Of a stretch of DNA of 15,508 nt, positions 1-6,769 are shown piece by piece. How positions within the stretch are numbered: position 1 is the first letter of the stretch; each line of letters opens with the position of its first letter. The notes beneath the pieces are model-generated. The model saw only the letters and a program-made list of their open reading frames with translations. It did not search any database and was not told the DNA's origin. Source of the stretch: CAYWMY01 sp046352935 (lineage in GTDB: Bacteria > Pseudomonadota > Gammaproteobacteria > Steroidobacterales > Steroidobacteraceae); assembly GCA_046352935.1 (NCBI GenBank), contig JAXMGR010000031.1:1-15508 (forward strand), given 5' to 3'. Position numbers and translations under genes: made by a program.

Positions 1-231
1 CTCGACGTCCGGCGGCTGCCTGGCGGAGGTGGCGTTGGCCCGGATGTAGCCTCCAGCCGGTAGCGGCGCATAGGCCTTGATATGGCCCATGACGTATCCG
101 CTGGGCGACTGGCAGCCGGAGGCGATGGCCACCAGCAGCTCTCCCAGCGCCTGCGCGCATGCCTTCGGGTCCACCGGGCCTGGAAACGTCCAGCGGCAGG
201 TCATCGCCAGCGGCTGCAGGTCATGCGGCAT
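1..231 (-). CDS. Unrecognised protein, 5' part only (cut by window edge)
   Basis: This frame is open from an ATG at 231 to the window edge and gives 77 residues beginning MPHDLQPLAMTCRW. Its ATG shares a base with the TGA of the upstream GTPase gene (TGATG), an arrangement typical of translationally coupled operon genes. No signal peptide or membrane segment is seen. Visible patterns are a Cys/Trp-containing start, a stretch GYVMGHIKAYAPLPAGGYIR at about residues 45-64, and ATSARQPPDVE at the edge. I do not recognise the family. Its place as third gene after a URO-D-like protein and a metallochaperone-like GTPase suggests it serves the same pathway, but that is inference. Reality as a gene is supported by the overlap and uninterrupted frame; function is unknown. 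Confidence 0.6.
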   Translation of the reverse strand, partial: MPHDLQPLAMTCRWTFPGPVDPKACAQALGELLVAIASGCQSPSGYVMGHIKAYAPLPAGGYIRANATSARQPPDVE

Positions 232-818
232 CAGAGCGCCAGCGCCTCGGTGAGCGCGGTCGGCAAGGGCTCGCGTGCGTTCAGTTCGAACGCCGTTGCG
301 CCGGGGTGGATCTCGCCGACAATGCGCCGTGCCGCCTCGATCTCGGCGTCCGATGCCACGTCCATCTTGGCGATGACCAAAAGGTCGGCGTTCTCGATCT
401 GTCGCGTCACCAGCGGCGTGATCACTTCCATCAGCTCGGCGATGCGCGGCGCATCGACGACGCTCACGGACAGCAGGTTCAGGTCCGCGATGCGGGCGTA
501 CTGCAGGGCACTGCGGATCTGCGCGGGCTCGGCGATGCCGGAAGCCTCGACGATGACCAGGTCCGGCCGGCTCGTCGCCGCGAGCCCCTCCAGCGCGGGC
601 GCCAGTTCGGCCACCAGCGAACAGCAGATGCACCCGCCGAGCAGCTCCCGCAGGTCGAAGCCCAGCCGCGCGGCCAGCTGGTTGTCGACGCCGGTCTCGC
701 CCCGCTCGTTGACGATCAGCGCGACGCGCCGCACGCGCGCCTGCGCCGCCCGCGCGATCTGCAGCGCCACCGTCGTCTTCCCCGATCCGAGGAAGCCCGC
801 GAGAACCACTACTCGCAC
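231..818 (-). CDS. COG0523 (CobW/P47K-like) GTPase, short form
   Basis: A G3E-family P-loop GTPase. Starting from the GTG at 818 it is 195 aa. Walker A is GFLGSGKTT near the N-terminus, followed by the family NE motif (ALIVNERGETG), the metal-binding CxCC motif (GGCICCSL), and VIVEASGIAEP for Walker B. The guanine-specificity motif reads AKMD instead of the usual NKxD. Known COG0523 proteins act as metal chaperones or insertases for zinc, cobalt or cobalamin enzymes. The C-terminal CobW_C domain of longer relatives (300-400 aa) is absent. The start is uncertain: the GTG sits just before the P-loop but has no strong ribosome site, and a TTG near 842 is an alternative. It follows the URO-D-like gene by about 46 nt and overlaps the next gene. 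It probably supplies metal to the URO-D-like protein or another enzyme of this locus. Confidence 0.85.
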   Translation of the reverse strand: MRVVVLAGFLGSGKTTVALQIARAAQARVRRVALIVNERGETGVDNQLAARLGFDLRELLGGCICCSLVAELAPALEGLAATSRPDLVIVEASGIAEPAQIRSALQYARIADLNLLSVSVVDAPRIAELMEVITPLVTRQIENADLLVIAKMDVASDAEIEAARRIVGEIHPGATAFELNAREPLPTALTEALAL

Positions 819-864
819 GGCAGCGCAGTCCGCACGGCGGTTCAACCCGGTGGCGCCCTGCTTC

Positions 865-2004
865 CTAGTGCCGCCGCTCGTTGTGCTCGCGCAGGACGCG
901 CAACATCGTCTCCACGTTCTCGAAGCGCGCATTGATGGGAATGTCGCACCCGCCACCAAAAAGCAGCCCGCGGTTGCCGAACAGGGAGAGCAGATTGCGG
1001 GTGTAGTCGGCGACCGCTTCGGGCGTGCCGGTGGACAGCAACACCGAGGGCACGTCTCCCAGCATGGCCATCGAATCGCCCGCGACTTCCTTGAATTTCT
1101 TCATGCTGGTCATGCCGTCGGGATTGAGGACGCACTTTCCCTGCGGCAGCTCATTGAGGCGCGCGAGTTCGCGGTTCCAGTCCTGGTCGAAGTGCAGCAC
1201 CGGGGTGTAGCCCTTCGCCACCAGCGCGCGCACCATCTCGACGATGTACGGCCACACGAACCGGTCCCAGTGCCGCGGCGCCAGCAACCCCGGCGCGCCG
1301 CGCCAGCCACCCACCCAGGTGCCGCCGATCCCCGGCCCGCTCCATTGGGGCATCGCTTCGATATCGGCCATCACGTCCTTCATGACGACCTCCATCACGG
1401 CCTCGACCTTCTTCGGGATGCGCAGCAGGTCGAGGAAGAACTTCTGCATCGAGCGAGCGCCGCAGAGCGCCTCGAAAGGCGGCGTCGGAGCCATGATGGC
1501 GTCGGTGATGACCACGTAGCCGCGCTCGATGTAGGTCCGCTTGATGCGCGCGTCGTTCTGCCCCATCCAGGCGAACGTGTCCCCCAGCAGACGCATGTCC
1601 ACCACGCGCGGCAGGTAGTCGTGCACGAACGGCTTCCAGCCCTTCTCCAGGATCACGTCGTAGTCGGCCAGCGTCATGACCTCGGCTTCCATGACCTGCC
1701 ACAACGTGTCATCGGGCAGTTCGACGCCCGGTACGGCCACACGGGACAGCCATAGCGCCGAGAGGATCGGGCCGATGCGACCGCCGGTGCTGAGGTTGAC
1801 CCCGTCGATATAGCCCAGGCGATCCAGGGCATCGAGCTGGACCTCGAAGCAGTACTCCATGTCATTGCAATACCGCCCGATCGAACCGCCCATGTATCGC
1901 GGTGCGAACGCCGTGCCCATGAAGATGGACGGCACGCGGTCGACAGTTTCGAGGGCAATCGTGCGCCGGATCAGTTCAAGGCGTTCGGCATATCCGCTGG
2001 ACAT
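865..2004 (-). CDS. Uroporphyrinogen-decarboxylase-superfamily protein (methyltransferase-like)
   Basis: 379 aa, the full length of the URO-D/MtaA superfamily. The start ATG at 2004 has GGGAG seven to eight bases upstream. The N-terminus reads RRTIALETVDRVPSIFMG, the superfamily opening, but it lacks the RQAGRY substrate motif of true HemE, so haem synthesis is unlikely. The C-terminal barrel keeps a candidate zinc site: H271 (VLHFDQDW, with D273) and C353 (FGGGCDIP). These resemble the His/Cys ligands by which MtaA/CmuA-type enzymes bind zinc to activate a thiol for corrinoid methyl transfer. No corrinoid protein is in the window. It leads the leftward operon with a COG0523 GTPase. Family assignment is firm; a methyl-transfer or O-demethylation role is inference. 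Confidence 0.85.
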   Translation of the reverse strand: MSSGYAERLELIRRTIALETVDRVPSIFMGTAFAPRYMGGSIGRYCNDMEYCFEVQLDALDRLGYIDGVNLSTGGRIGPILSALWLSRVAVPGVELPDDTLWQVMEAEVMTLADYDVILEKGWKPFVHDYLPRVVDMRLLGDTFAWMGQNDARIKRTYIERGYVVITDAIMAPTPPFEALCGARSMQKFFLDLLRIPKKVEAVMEVVMKDVMADIEAMPQWSGPGIGGTWVGGWRGAPGLLAPRHWDRFVWPYIVEMVRALVAKGYTPVLHFDQDWNRELARLNELPQGKCVLNPDGMTSMKKFKEVAGDSMAMLGDVPSVLLSTGTPEAVADYTRNLLSLFGNRGLLFGGGCDIPINARFENVETMLRVLREHNERRH

Positions 2005-2056
2005 CTTTCGGCTCCCGGTGACGCATGCAGGCGGGGCGGCAAACCCTCGACCCGGC

Positions 2057-2085
2057 TTGATGGTTCGTAGGATGAGCCCTATGAT
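2057..2085 (+). promoter_or_regulatory. Sigma70-like promoter of the flavoprotein operon
   Basis: TTGATG (2057-2062), an exact 17-nt spacer and TATGAT (2080-2085) match 4 of 6 and 5 of 6 consensus bases. Transcription would start near 2092, leaving about 115 nt of leader before the ATG at 2207. No equally good promoter was found for the leftward operon. Confidence 0.6.
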
Positions 2086-2091
2086 TCATCC
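2070..2091. promoter_or_regulatory. Dyad overlapping the -10 (candidate operator)
   Basis: GGATGA (2070-2075) and TCATCC (2086-2091) form a perfect 6-bp inverted repeat with a 10-bp centre. Together they cover the end of the spacer, the whole -10 box and the start of transcription of the rightward promoter. A dimeric repressor bound here would block the promoter. No regulator gene is in the window. Confidence 0.45.
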
Positions 2092-2132
2092 GACGCACCA
2101 CAACCGTCAAGCGGGAGGAACGTCTCCAGCCA

Positions 2133-2210
2133 ATGCGGAAATTGCCAGCGCCGGGCGTGATGACGCGATGGCCTGGCGAGGCAGCGTGCGTCGGAGGGGA
2201 GCAGCCATGA
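2133..2210 (+). CDS. Possible 25-codon leader peptide
   Basis: An ATG at 2133 opens a 25-codon frame (starts MRKLPAPGVMTRWPG) whose TGA overlaps the flavoprotein start as ATGA (2207-2210). GGGAGGAA lies about 13 nt upstream, rather far for a ribosome site. The overlap would couple translation of the two. It could also be chance in GC-rich leader sequence. Confidence 0.25.
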   Translation: MRKLPAPGVMTRWPGEAACVGGEQP

Positions 2211-3517
2211 GCGAGTCGGATAGCCTGACCGGCGCCTTGTTCGAGCCGGTGAAGATCGGTGGCCTGACGCTGTCCAACCGACTCGTCATGGGTCCAATGG
2301 CCGTGCTGGCACCCCTCCGCGATGGACGGTCAAGCGAGCAGACCCGAGCCTTCCTGGTCGCCAGGGCCAAGGGCGGAATCGGGCTGATCATCGCCGGGGG
2401 ATCGGTGGCCACGGGGCGCGCCTTCGAGGAATCGCCGTTCCAGCCGGTACTACGGATGGATCGCGACGAGTACCTCCCGGGGCTGAGCCAGCTCGCCGAC
2501 GCAGTGCATGCGCATGCAACGCCGATCTTTGCCGAACTCATGGTGGGTTTTGGGCGGATGGGCAAGCCGACGCCGAATCGACCCAACATCTCCGCGAGCC
2601 CGAATGGCGTCGTCATTCCGGAGAACCGTTTTCCGCGAGGCCTGATCGTCCCCGGTGGCCGAACCACGCCCAAGGCTACCGAAGCCACGCGCGCCGACAT
2701 CCTCCAGCTCCAGGAAGAAACGGTTGCCGCCGCGGCACGCGCGCAGAAGGCCGGATGGGATGGCGTGGAAATAGCTGCCCACATGAGCTACTTCACCGCT
2801 TCCTTCCTCTCGCCGCGGACGAACTCGCGGACCGACGAGTACGGCGGATCGCCACAGAACCGGGCGCGCATCCTGACCGACATGGTCCGCTCGATCCGCT
2901 CGGCCGTCGGCAGCGGCTATCCTCTTGGGCTGCGCATCATCGCGAACGAACACCTCCCGGACGGCCAGGGGCCTGTCGATTACGCCGCCATCGCGCTGAT
3001 GGCGCAGCAGGCCGGAGTCGACTACGTCGCGCTCTCGGACGGCTGCTACGAGACGATGGATGTCGGCATGTCGGTGCAGGACGGCGACATCGTTCGCGAG
3101 GGGACGGCGAGCCCGTTCAAGCGTGCGTTGTCCGTGCCGCTGCTGCTGCCGGGGTTCCACGATCCGCTCAACGCTGCCCGCGCCATCACCGGCGGCCATG
3201 CGGATCTCGTCATGCTCGCGCGCCCGATGCTGGCCGACCCCGACTATCCGAACAAGGTGCGGACCGGCCGGATCGCGGATATCCGCGTCTGCGACCGTGA
3301 CAACCTGTGCCTGCGCCGGCTGATGATGAACATGCCGGTCCGCTGCTCGGTGAACCCGGCGATGGGTCGCGAAGAGCGTGCCGGCGGTCTGCCTCCGCCG
3401 AGCCGCTGGATCGCCGCGCCCATCGAACGCGCCGTACTGGCTGCCACGGGATCGCCGTCGCTGATGAAGCTTGCGGGCAAGCTGATGGCTCGCAAGGCCG
3501 CACGCTCGCGCACCTGA
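2207..3517 (+). CDS. Old-Yellow-Enzyme-type FMN oxidoreductase (dienoyl-CoA reductase-like)
   Basis: 436 aa from ATG 2207, preceded by a strong GGAGGGGAG. It is an FMN-binding TIM barrel. FEPVKIGGLTLSNRLVMGPM opens the barrel (residues 12-31). GWDGVEIAAHMSYFTASFLSPRTN with RTDEYGGSPQNRAR (183-222) carries the active-site region, where H192 and Y195 are candidate proton donors. DLVMLARPMLADP (333-345) is the phosphate-binding end. Relatives with this pattern (2,4-dienoyl-CoA reductase, enoate reductase) then carry a 4Fe-4S motif CxxCxxxC and an FAD/NADH domain. Here only C362, C368 and C380 are present in a shifted motif (VCDRDNLC), and the protein ends about 55 residues later, with no FAD domain. 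It is probably an NAD(P)H-dependent reductase of an activated C=C bond. It is the first gene of the rightward operon, 24 nt before the hydrolase. Confidence 0.88.
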   Translation: MSESDSLTGALFEPVKIGGLTLSNRLVMGPMAVLAPLRDGRSSEQTRAFLVARAKGGIGLIIAGGSVATGRAFEESPFQPVLRMDRDEYLPGLSQLADAVHAHATPIFAELMVGFGRMGKPTPNRPNISASPNGVVIPENRFPRGLIVPGGRTTPKATEATRADILQLQEETVAAAARAQKAGWDGVEIAAHMSYFTASFLSPRTNSRTDEYGGSPQNRARILTDMVRSIRSAVGSGYPLGLRIIANEHLPDGQGPVDYAAIALMAQQAGVDYVALSDGCYETMDVGMSVQDGDIVREGTASPFKRALSVPLLLPGFHDPLNAARAITGGHADLVMLARPMLADPDYPNKVRTGRIADIRVCDRDNLCLRRLMMNMPVRCSVNPAMGREERAGGLPPPSRWIAAPIERAVLAATGSPSLMKLAGKLMARKAARSRT

Positions 3518-3541
3518 ATTCCCAGCAAGGAGCCCACCAAA

Positions 3542-4375
3542 GTGGTCCAGCCCCGAGATCTCACTGCCGCGGAGAAGTCCAGGCCCTATTCCAGGTACTA
3601 CCTCGAGCCGATGGCGCCACCGGATCCGACGCTGATCGCCAAGGCATCCTTTGACCGGCCGATCGACCCCGCGAAGGCGCTGCTGCCGGAGCACATCAAC
3701 GACCTGCTCGACCCCGGCTATCTCGAGGTCGAAACGGGGTGGTGCATCCTGCCCAACGGCGCAGGTTATGCTTCACTCAACGTGCCGATGCCCGGCATCA
3801 CCGTCGACATGATCGATTGGTGGTACGGGTGGCACGGCCTCGAGGACCTGCGCTACATGATCTGGTACCCGCCGAGCCACTATGGCGCGCGCGTTTCGGA
3901 GGCGGATCGCGCGAAGATCCTCGATCCCTCGCGGCCGCCGCGGCTGAAGTTCCAGGGCATCACGCACTACGTGCTGGAGGACGTCGGCGAAGGCGGCCCC
4001 TCCGACATCACGATCAGCTTCATGACGCCGGAGCAACTCGGCTTCGACATGGCGCGGTTCCGCGCACCCAACGTCGGCACGGTGGTCGGCGGGCAGATCT
4101 GGCAGAAGCTGGCCGGTGCCCCCGCCGACGTACCGTCCAAGCCGCTGGTCATGGTGCATTTCGTGCGCGAGATCCCTGGCGGCGTCGAGTACCGCACGCG
4201 CTTCTGGATGGGCTACGCGTTCGTCGACGGCCGCCCCAAGTGCATGCTCCCGCCGGGCGTCCGCGCACCGGCCGAGGCACCCAAGGGTGCCCTGCGCCAC
4301 AACATCGAGGAGTACTCGAACCTGCGCGTGCTGCTGCCTAAGCTGAATAAGGAATACGGCGGCCGGTACGCCTGA
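3542..4375 (+). CDS. PhlG-like (DAPG/phloretin hydrolase family) C-C hydrolase
   Basis: 277 aa starting at GTG 3542, with AAGGAG about ten bases upstream. The sequence follows the DAPG hydrolase (PhlG) family: IDWWYGWHGLEDLRYMIWYP (91-110), HYGAR (H113), ITHYVLEDVGEGG (140-152), MVHFVREIPGGVEYRTRFWMG and a C-terminal RHNIEEYSNL (252-261). PhlG binds zinc through two His and two Glu. H113, E146, H253 and E257 are the likely equivalents here, the last two in the H-x3-E arrangement. Known members cut the C-C bond joining an acyl group to a phloroglucinol ring (diacetylphloroglucinol, phloretin). No signal peptide is seen, so it is cytoplasmic. It lies between a reductase and a transporter, as expected in a catabolic operon. 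The substrate cannot be read from the sequence. Confidence 0.85.
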   Translation: MVQPRDLTAAEKSRPYSRYYLEPMAPPDPTLIAKASFDRPIDPAKALLPEHINDLLDPGYLEVETGWCILPNGAGYASLNVPMPGITVDMIDWWYGWHGLEDLRYMIWYPPSHYGARVSEADRAKILDPSRPPRLKFQGITHYVLEDVGEGGPSDITISFMTPEQLGFDMARFRAPNVGTVVGGQIWQKLAGAPADVPSKPLVMVHFVREIPGGVEYRTRFWMGYAFVDGRPKCMLPPGVRAPAEAPKGALRHNIEEYSNLRVLLPKLNKEYGGRYA

Positions 4376-4415
4376 CGTCGGCAGCTGGTAACCACAATTT
4401 GCTCCGGATGGATTC

Positions 4416-5609
4416 GTGCCAACAGGTCATCGAACACCCGTAGTGCAGGTTCTGGCCTGCTGTCTGATCTCGATGTGCGAGGGTTTCGACCTCGCCGCCA
4501 TGGGGTTGGCCGGGCCATCGATGATCCACGGGCTCGGGCTGAGCCGCTCCGCATTCGGTCTGGCCGTCTCGCTGATGATGGCCGGGTTTGCCCTCAGCGC
4601 GACCATCGGTGGCGTGCTGGGAGACCGCGTGGGCCGGCGGCGTGTGGTGATAGCGGGACTGTGGACGATCGCCGTGTTCTCGGCATTGACCATCGGCGTG
4701 CGGCAGATCGACGGCCTGCTGGCCGTGCGGTTCCTGACCGGCGCGGGCATCGGCCTCGTCTATCCGAACCTGATGGCCATTGCGGCCGACATCAGCACCG
4801 CCGGGAATCGCTCGCGCATCATCTCGCTGGTGAACTGCGGCGGGAGCGTTGGCGGACTCATCGGCGCCGCGCTGCTGGCCGTGATGGGCACGCGCCTGCA
4901 CTGGCAATACATGTTCGTGGGTGGCGCCCTGTCGGCCCTGGCGGTATTGCCGATCGCCTATCGCGTGCTCCCGCGGTCGGCCAATATGGAGAAGACCCCG
5001 GCCAGGCAGGCGACGCCGCTCCAGGTACTACTCGGCGGTGGTCGCCACGGTACGACGATTGCACTCTGGATCGCGTGCTTCTGCACGTCCTTCATTTTCT
5101 ACATGATGTCCGGCTGGGCACCGACACTGCTCTCCGACCGGGGCCTGAGCCCGGGCCAGGTCGGCGCGGCGACGAGCGCCATGTCGGCTGCCACGATCGT
5201 CGGCGTCCTGATCCTGGCAACGCTGCTGGATCTGCGCCGGTATCGGCTCTCCTTCTTCCTTGCCTACGCCGGCATGGTCGGAGCTTTCCTGACCTTCGCG
5301 CTGTCCGGCGGCGTGGCCGGCGCCTTCGCGAGCATGGCGATGGTGGGGTTGGCGGTCATGGGAGGCCTGCTCCTGCTCTTCGCGCTGACGCCCGCGTTGT
5401 ACCCTGAACACGGTAAGTCGACGGGCCTCGGCGCAGCGGTGACGACCGGGCGCATCGGCGCGATCCTGTCACCCTGGGTGCTTGGCCGGCTGCTCGACAG
5501 TGGCCTCGGACAGCGCGAACTGTTCCTGGGCCTGCTCATTCCCGTCGTCATCGCAGGCGTGGCCGCCCAGGTCGTGGCCACCAGGACCACCGCCGCGAAC
5601 GCGGATTGA
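4416..5609 (+). CDS. MFS transporter, aromatic acid:H+ symporter-like
   Basis: 397 aa, largely hydrophobic and consistent with 12 membrane spans in the inner membrane. CEGFDLAAMGLAGPSM in the first span resembles the acidic first-helix motif of the AAHS (PcaK/BenK) family. GDRVGRRRVVIAG between spans 2 and 3 is the MFS loop signature. RFLTGAGIGLVYPNLMAIAAD is the typical fourth to fifth span region. It is somewhat shorter than PcaK (about 450 aa). The GTG at 4416 gives the longest frame, but no strong ribosome site precedes it, so translation may start a little downstream. It follows the hydrolase by 40 nt in the same operon and probably imports the aromatic substrate or exports a product. 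Direction and substrate are unknown. Confidence 0.85.
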   Translation: MPTGHRTPVVQVLACCLISMCEGFDLAAMGLAGPSMIHGLGLSRSAFGLAVSLMMAGFALSATIGGVLGDRVGRRRVVIAGLWTIAVFSALTIGVRQIDGLLAVRFLTGAGIGLVYPNLMAIAADISTAGNRSRIISLVNCGGSVGGLIGAALLAVMGTRLHWQYMFVGGALSALAVLPIAYRVLPRSANMEKTPARQATPLQVLLGGGRHGTTIALWIACFCTSFIFYMMSGWAPTLLSDRGLSPGQVGAATSAMSAATIVGVLILATLLDLRRYRLSFFLAYAGMVGAFLTFALSGGVAGAFASMAMVGLAVMGGLLLLFALTPALYPEHGKSTGLGAAVTTGRIGAILSPWVLGRLLDSGLGQRELFLGLLIPVVIAGVAAQVVATRTTAANAD

Positions 5610-5757
5610 GCCCCGGGGGACCAGTAAAGCAAGTCTCAGTGGTTCGCGGCCTGTCAACCGGCATCCTCGATTGGCCAGCAATCCGGAGGAACCGGCATGC
5701 AATCGTGACCAAGGCGCAGATCGATTTTCGCCCCGCTAATCAGGCAATTACGACCAC
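5610..5757 (+). other. Gap after the transporter; possible truncated gene start
   Basis: This gap has no complete gene. GGAGGA at 5685-5690 precedes ATG CAA TCG TGA, whose stop overlaps a GTG at 5705. The GTG opens a frame (VTKAQIDFRPANQAI) that runs straight into the IS21-type end at 5758. It may be the first codons of a further operon gene cut by that insertion. No strong intrinsic terminator is seen. Confidence 0.3.
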
Positions 5758-6356
5758 GTGGGGTGGTTCGCGTTGCACCCCCGCATGGTCAAATTTCGAC
5801 GCCCGTTTACATGCTCGTCTTTGGCCAAGAGCCGTCCTTCCATCCGCTCGACTCGAAGCGCCAGCTGCTCGAACCGCTCGGACATCTCCAGGGCGCCGGC
5901 CACGACCTCATCGACGATGTCCCCGCGGTGCGACACGCACCAGGCCGGGAAAGCGCCTCGGGAGACGATGAGGCCATTCGTGCACACCACCCGGTAGAGC
6001 CCCAACCGGATCTGGTAGGCGCTGGTCCCGTCGTGGCTGTTGAGGAACACCACCTCCGGGATGGCGTCCCGAAGGTCCACAGTCTCGAACCGCCGCCGCA
6101 GCCGCACGATGTGCCGGGCGTACGTCGGGTGATTGCGCCGGGTGTGGGTCTGCCGGGCGTCTACCGGGACGAACCCTGCCTGCAGGAGCCCGTTCAGGAC
6201 CCGCTCGGTGGGGATGAAGGTGTACTTCGGGCTCATGCGCTCGTGAGCCGACGGGGCGAACACCGCCGGCGCCAGCACCCGAATGTCATCGGTCGACAGG
6301 GCACGCTGGAACGCATTGGCGCGAGAGGGAACCGCGAAGGATGCAACCGTGTTCAT
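5748..6356 (-). CDS. DUF932 protein, 3' end cut off by an IS21 remnant
   Basis: A 202-aa frame from ATG 6356 (MNTVASFAVPSRANAF), chosen because CGAGGAG sits eight bases upstream. The frame is open for 24 more codons, but those lie in the structured leader. DUF932 proteins are plasmid/ICE accessory proteins of unsettled role, usually about 270 aa or longer, found near anti-restriction and DNA-processing genes. The family core is visible: SPKYTFIPTERVLNGLLQAGFVPV, VFLNSHDGTSAYQIRLGLYRVVCTNGLIV and the coiled EMSERFEQLALRVERMEGRLLAKDE. After KDE (base 5812) the frame enters IS21 end sequence, so the last 20 or so residues are not native and the C-terminal third is lost. Possibly non-functional. 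Confidence 0.8.
   Translation of the reverse strand: MNTVASFAVPSRANAFQRALSTDDIRVLAPAVFAPSAHERMSPKYTFIPTERVLNGLLQAGFVPVDARQTHTRRNHPTYARHIVRLRRRFETVDLRDAIPEVVFLNSHDGTSAYQIRLGLYRVVCTNGLIVSRGAFPAWCVSHRGDIVDEVVAGALEMSERFEQLALRVERMEGRLLAKDEHVNGRRNLTMRGCNANHPTWS
5758..5811. mobile_element. Solo end of an IS21-family element (remnant)
   Basis: The sequence TGGTCAAATTT...CGTTTACA (5786-5811) closely matches the right terminal repeat of the intact IS21 element at 13875-13900. A second, weaker repeat (GGTTCGCGTTGCACCCC) precedes it, as in the intact end. The outer tip TTTACA at 5811 faces the DUF932 gene. The transposase genes that should lie to the left are missing, so the element was deleted down to one end. 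It comes from a related but not identical IS21 element. It marks the joint between the catabolic locus and the mobile island. Confidence 0.75.
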
Positions 6357-6381
6357 GGAGAGACTCCTCGTGATCGTTCTT

Positions 6382-6526
6382 GGGCGGGATGCCCGCGTCA
6401 CGGGGATCACGGCGCGCGCAGCGGTCAAGGATCGAAGACCGCCGCAAGGCGGCGAGTGCGTCCTCGCACTCGTCCTTGACGGCGAGCACGCCGTGATACG
6501 CTCGCCCCAGTCAGGTCATCCCGCCC
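6382..6526 (-). promoter_or_regulatory. Structured leader copy 1 (upstream of DUF932)
   Basis: Nested inverted repeats end 25 nt before the DUF932 start. The outer stem is GGGCGGGATG (6382-6391) with CATCCCGCCC (6517-6526), 10 bp and perfect. The inner stem is GTCAAGGA (6424-6431) with TCCTTGAC (6473-6480). It encloses hairpin A (CCGCC GCAA GGCGG, 6439-6452) and hairpin B (CGAGTGCG TCCT CGCACTCG, 6453-6472). Hairpin C is GGCGAGC/GCTCGCC (6481-6487, 6500-6506). Adjacent parts abut without gaps. The position suits a 5' untranslated RNA, possibly the Rfam radC motif, or a folded single-stranded promoter. Which of the two is not decidable here. Confidence 0.75.
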
Positions 6527-6597
6527 TCTTGCTCCCTCCTCTTCTCCTTCCCGTCTTCGTCTTCTCGTCTACCCGGTGCATCGTGGTGGCGCGAGGG

Positions 6598-6641
6598 CAA
6601 AGGAAGAAGCGGCGGCGAGTCGGACAACCCGCCACCGCTTC
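6598..6641 (-). terminator. Hairpin terminator, copy X
   Basis: GAAGCGGTGGCG/CGCCGCCGCTTC (minus strand, 6641-6630 with 6617-6606, one mismatch) is followed by TTCCTTTG. It resembles the hairpin after radC, and about 80 bp around the two copies are alike (6572-6657 and 8271-8352). No intact gene ends just before it, so it is probably the tail of a lost island module, now preceded by glyA. Confidence 0.5.
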
Positions 6642-6769
6642 TTGGCTCAAGAGAAGCTTCTTGTCAGCGCAGATTGGTGAGGCCGACTGTCCTCACCGGA
6701 TCCGGCGTCGTTCGTCCGCGGAGCAAGTCGTCTGCAGCCCCAGTGGGAGGAAAGGACGCAGGCCTCGCC

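Noticed and set aside
82..1755. A very long plus-strand open frame opposite the GTPase and URO-D genes.
   Set aside because: It is the antisense of two clearly homologous proteins; the composition is an arginine/alanine/histidine-rich shadow typical of GC-rich DNA.
6357..6489. An in-frame upstream extension of DUF932 (and a second overlapping minus-strand frame) through the leader.
   Set aside because: The ATG at 6356 has a good ribosome site and matches the family start; the extension lies in structured leader sequence.
6451..6540. A conserved plus-strand peptide (GGECVLALVLDGEH...IRSPQSGHPAL) appears at all three leader copies and could be a small gene.
   Set aside because: The differences in hairpin B keep base pairing while changing amino acids, there is no consistent start or ribosome site, and the stems explain the conservation.
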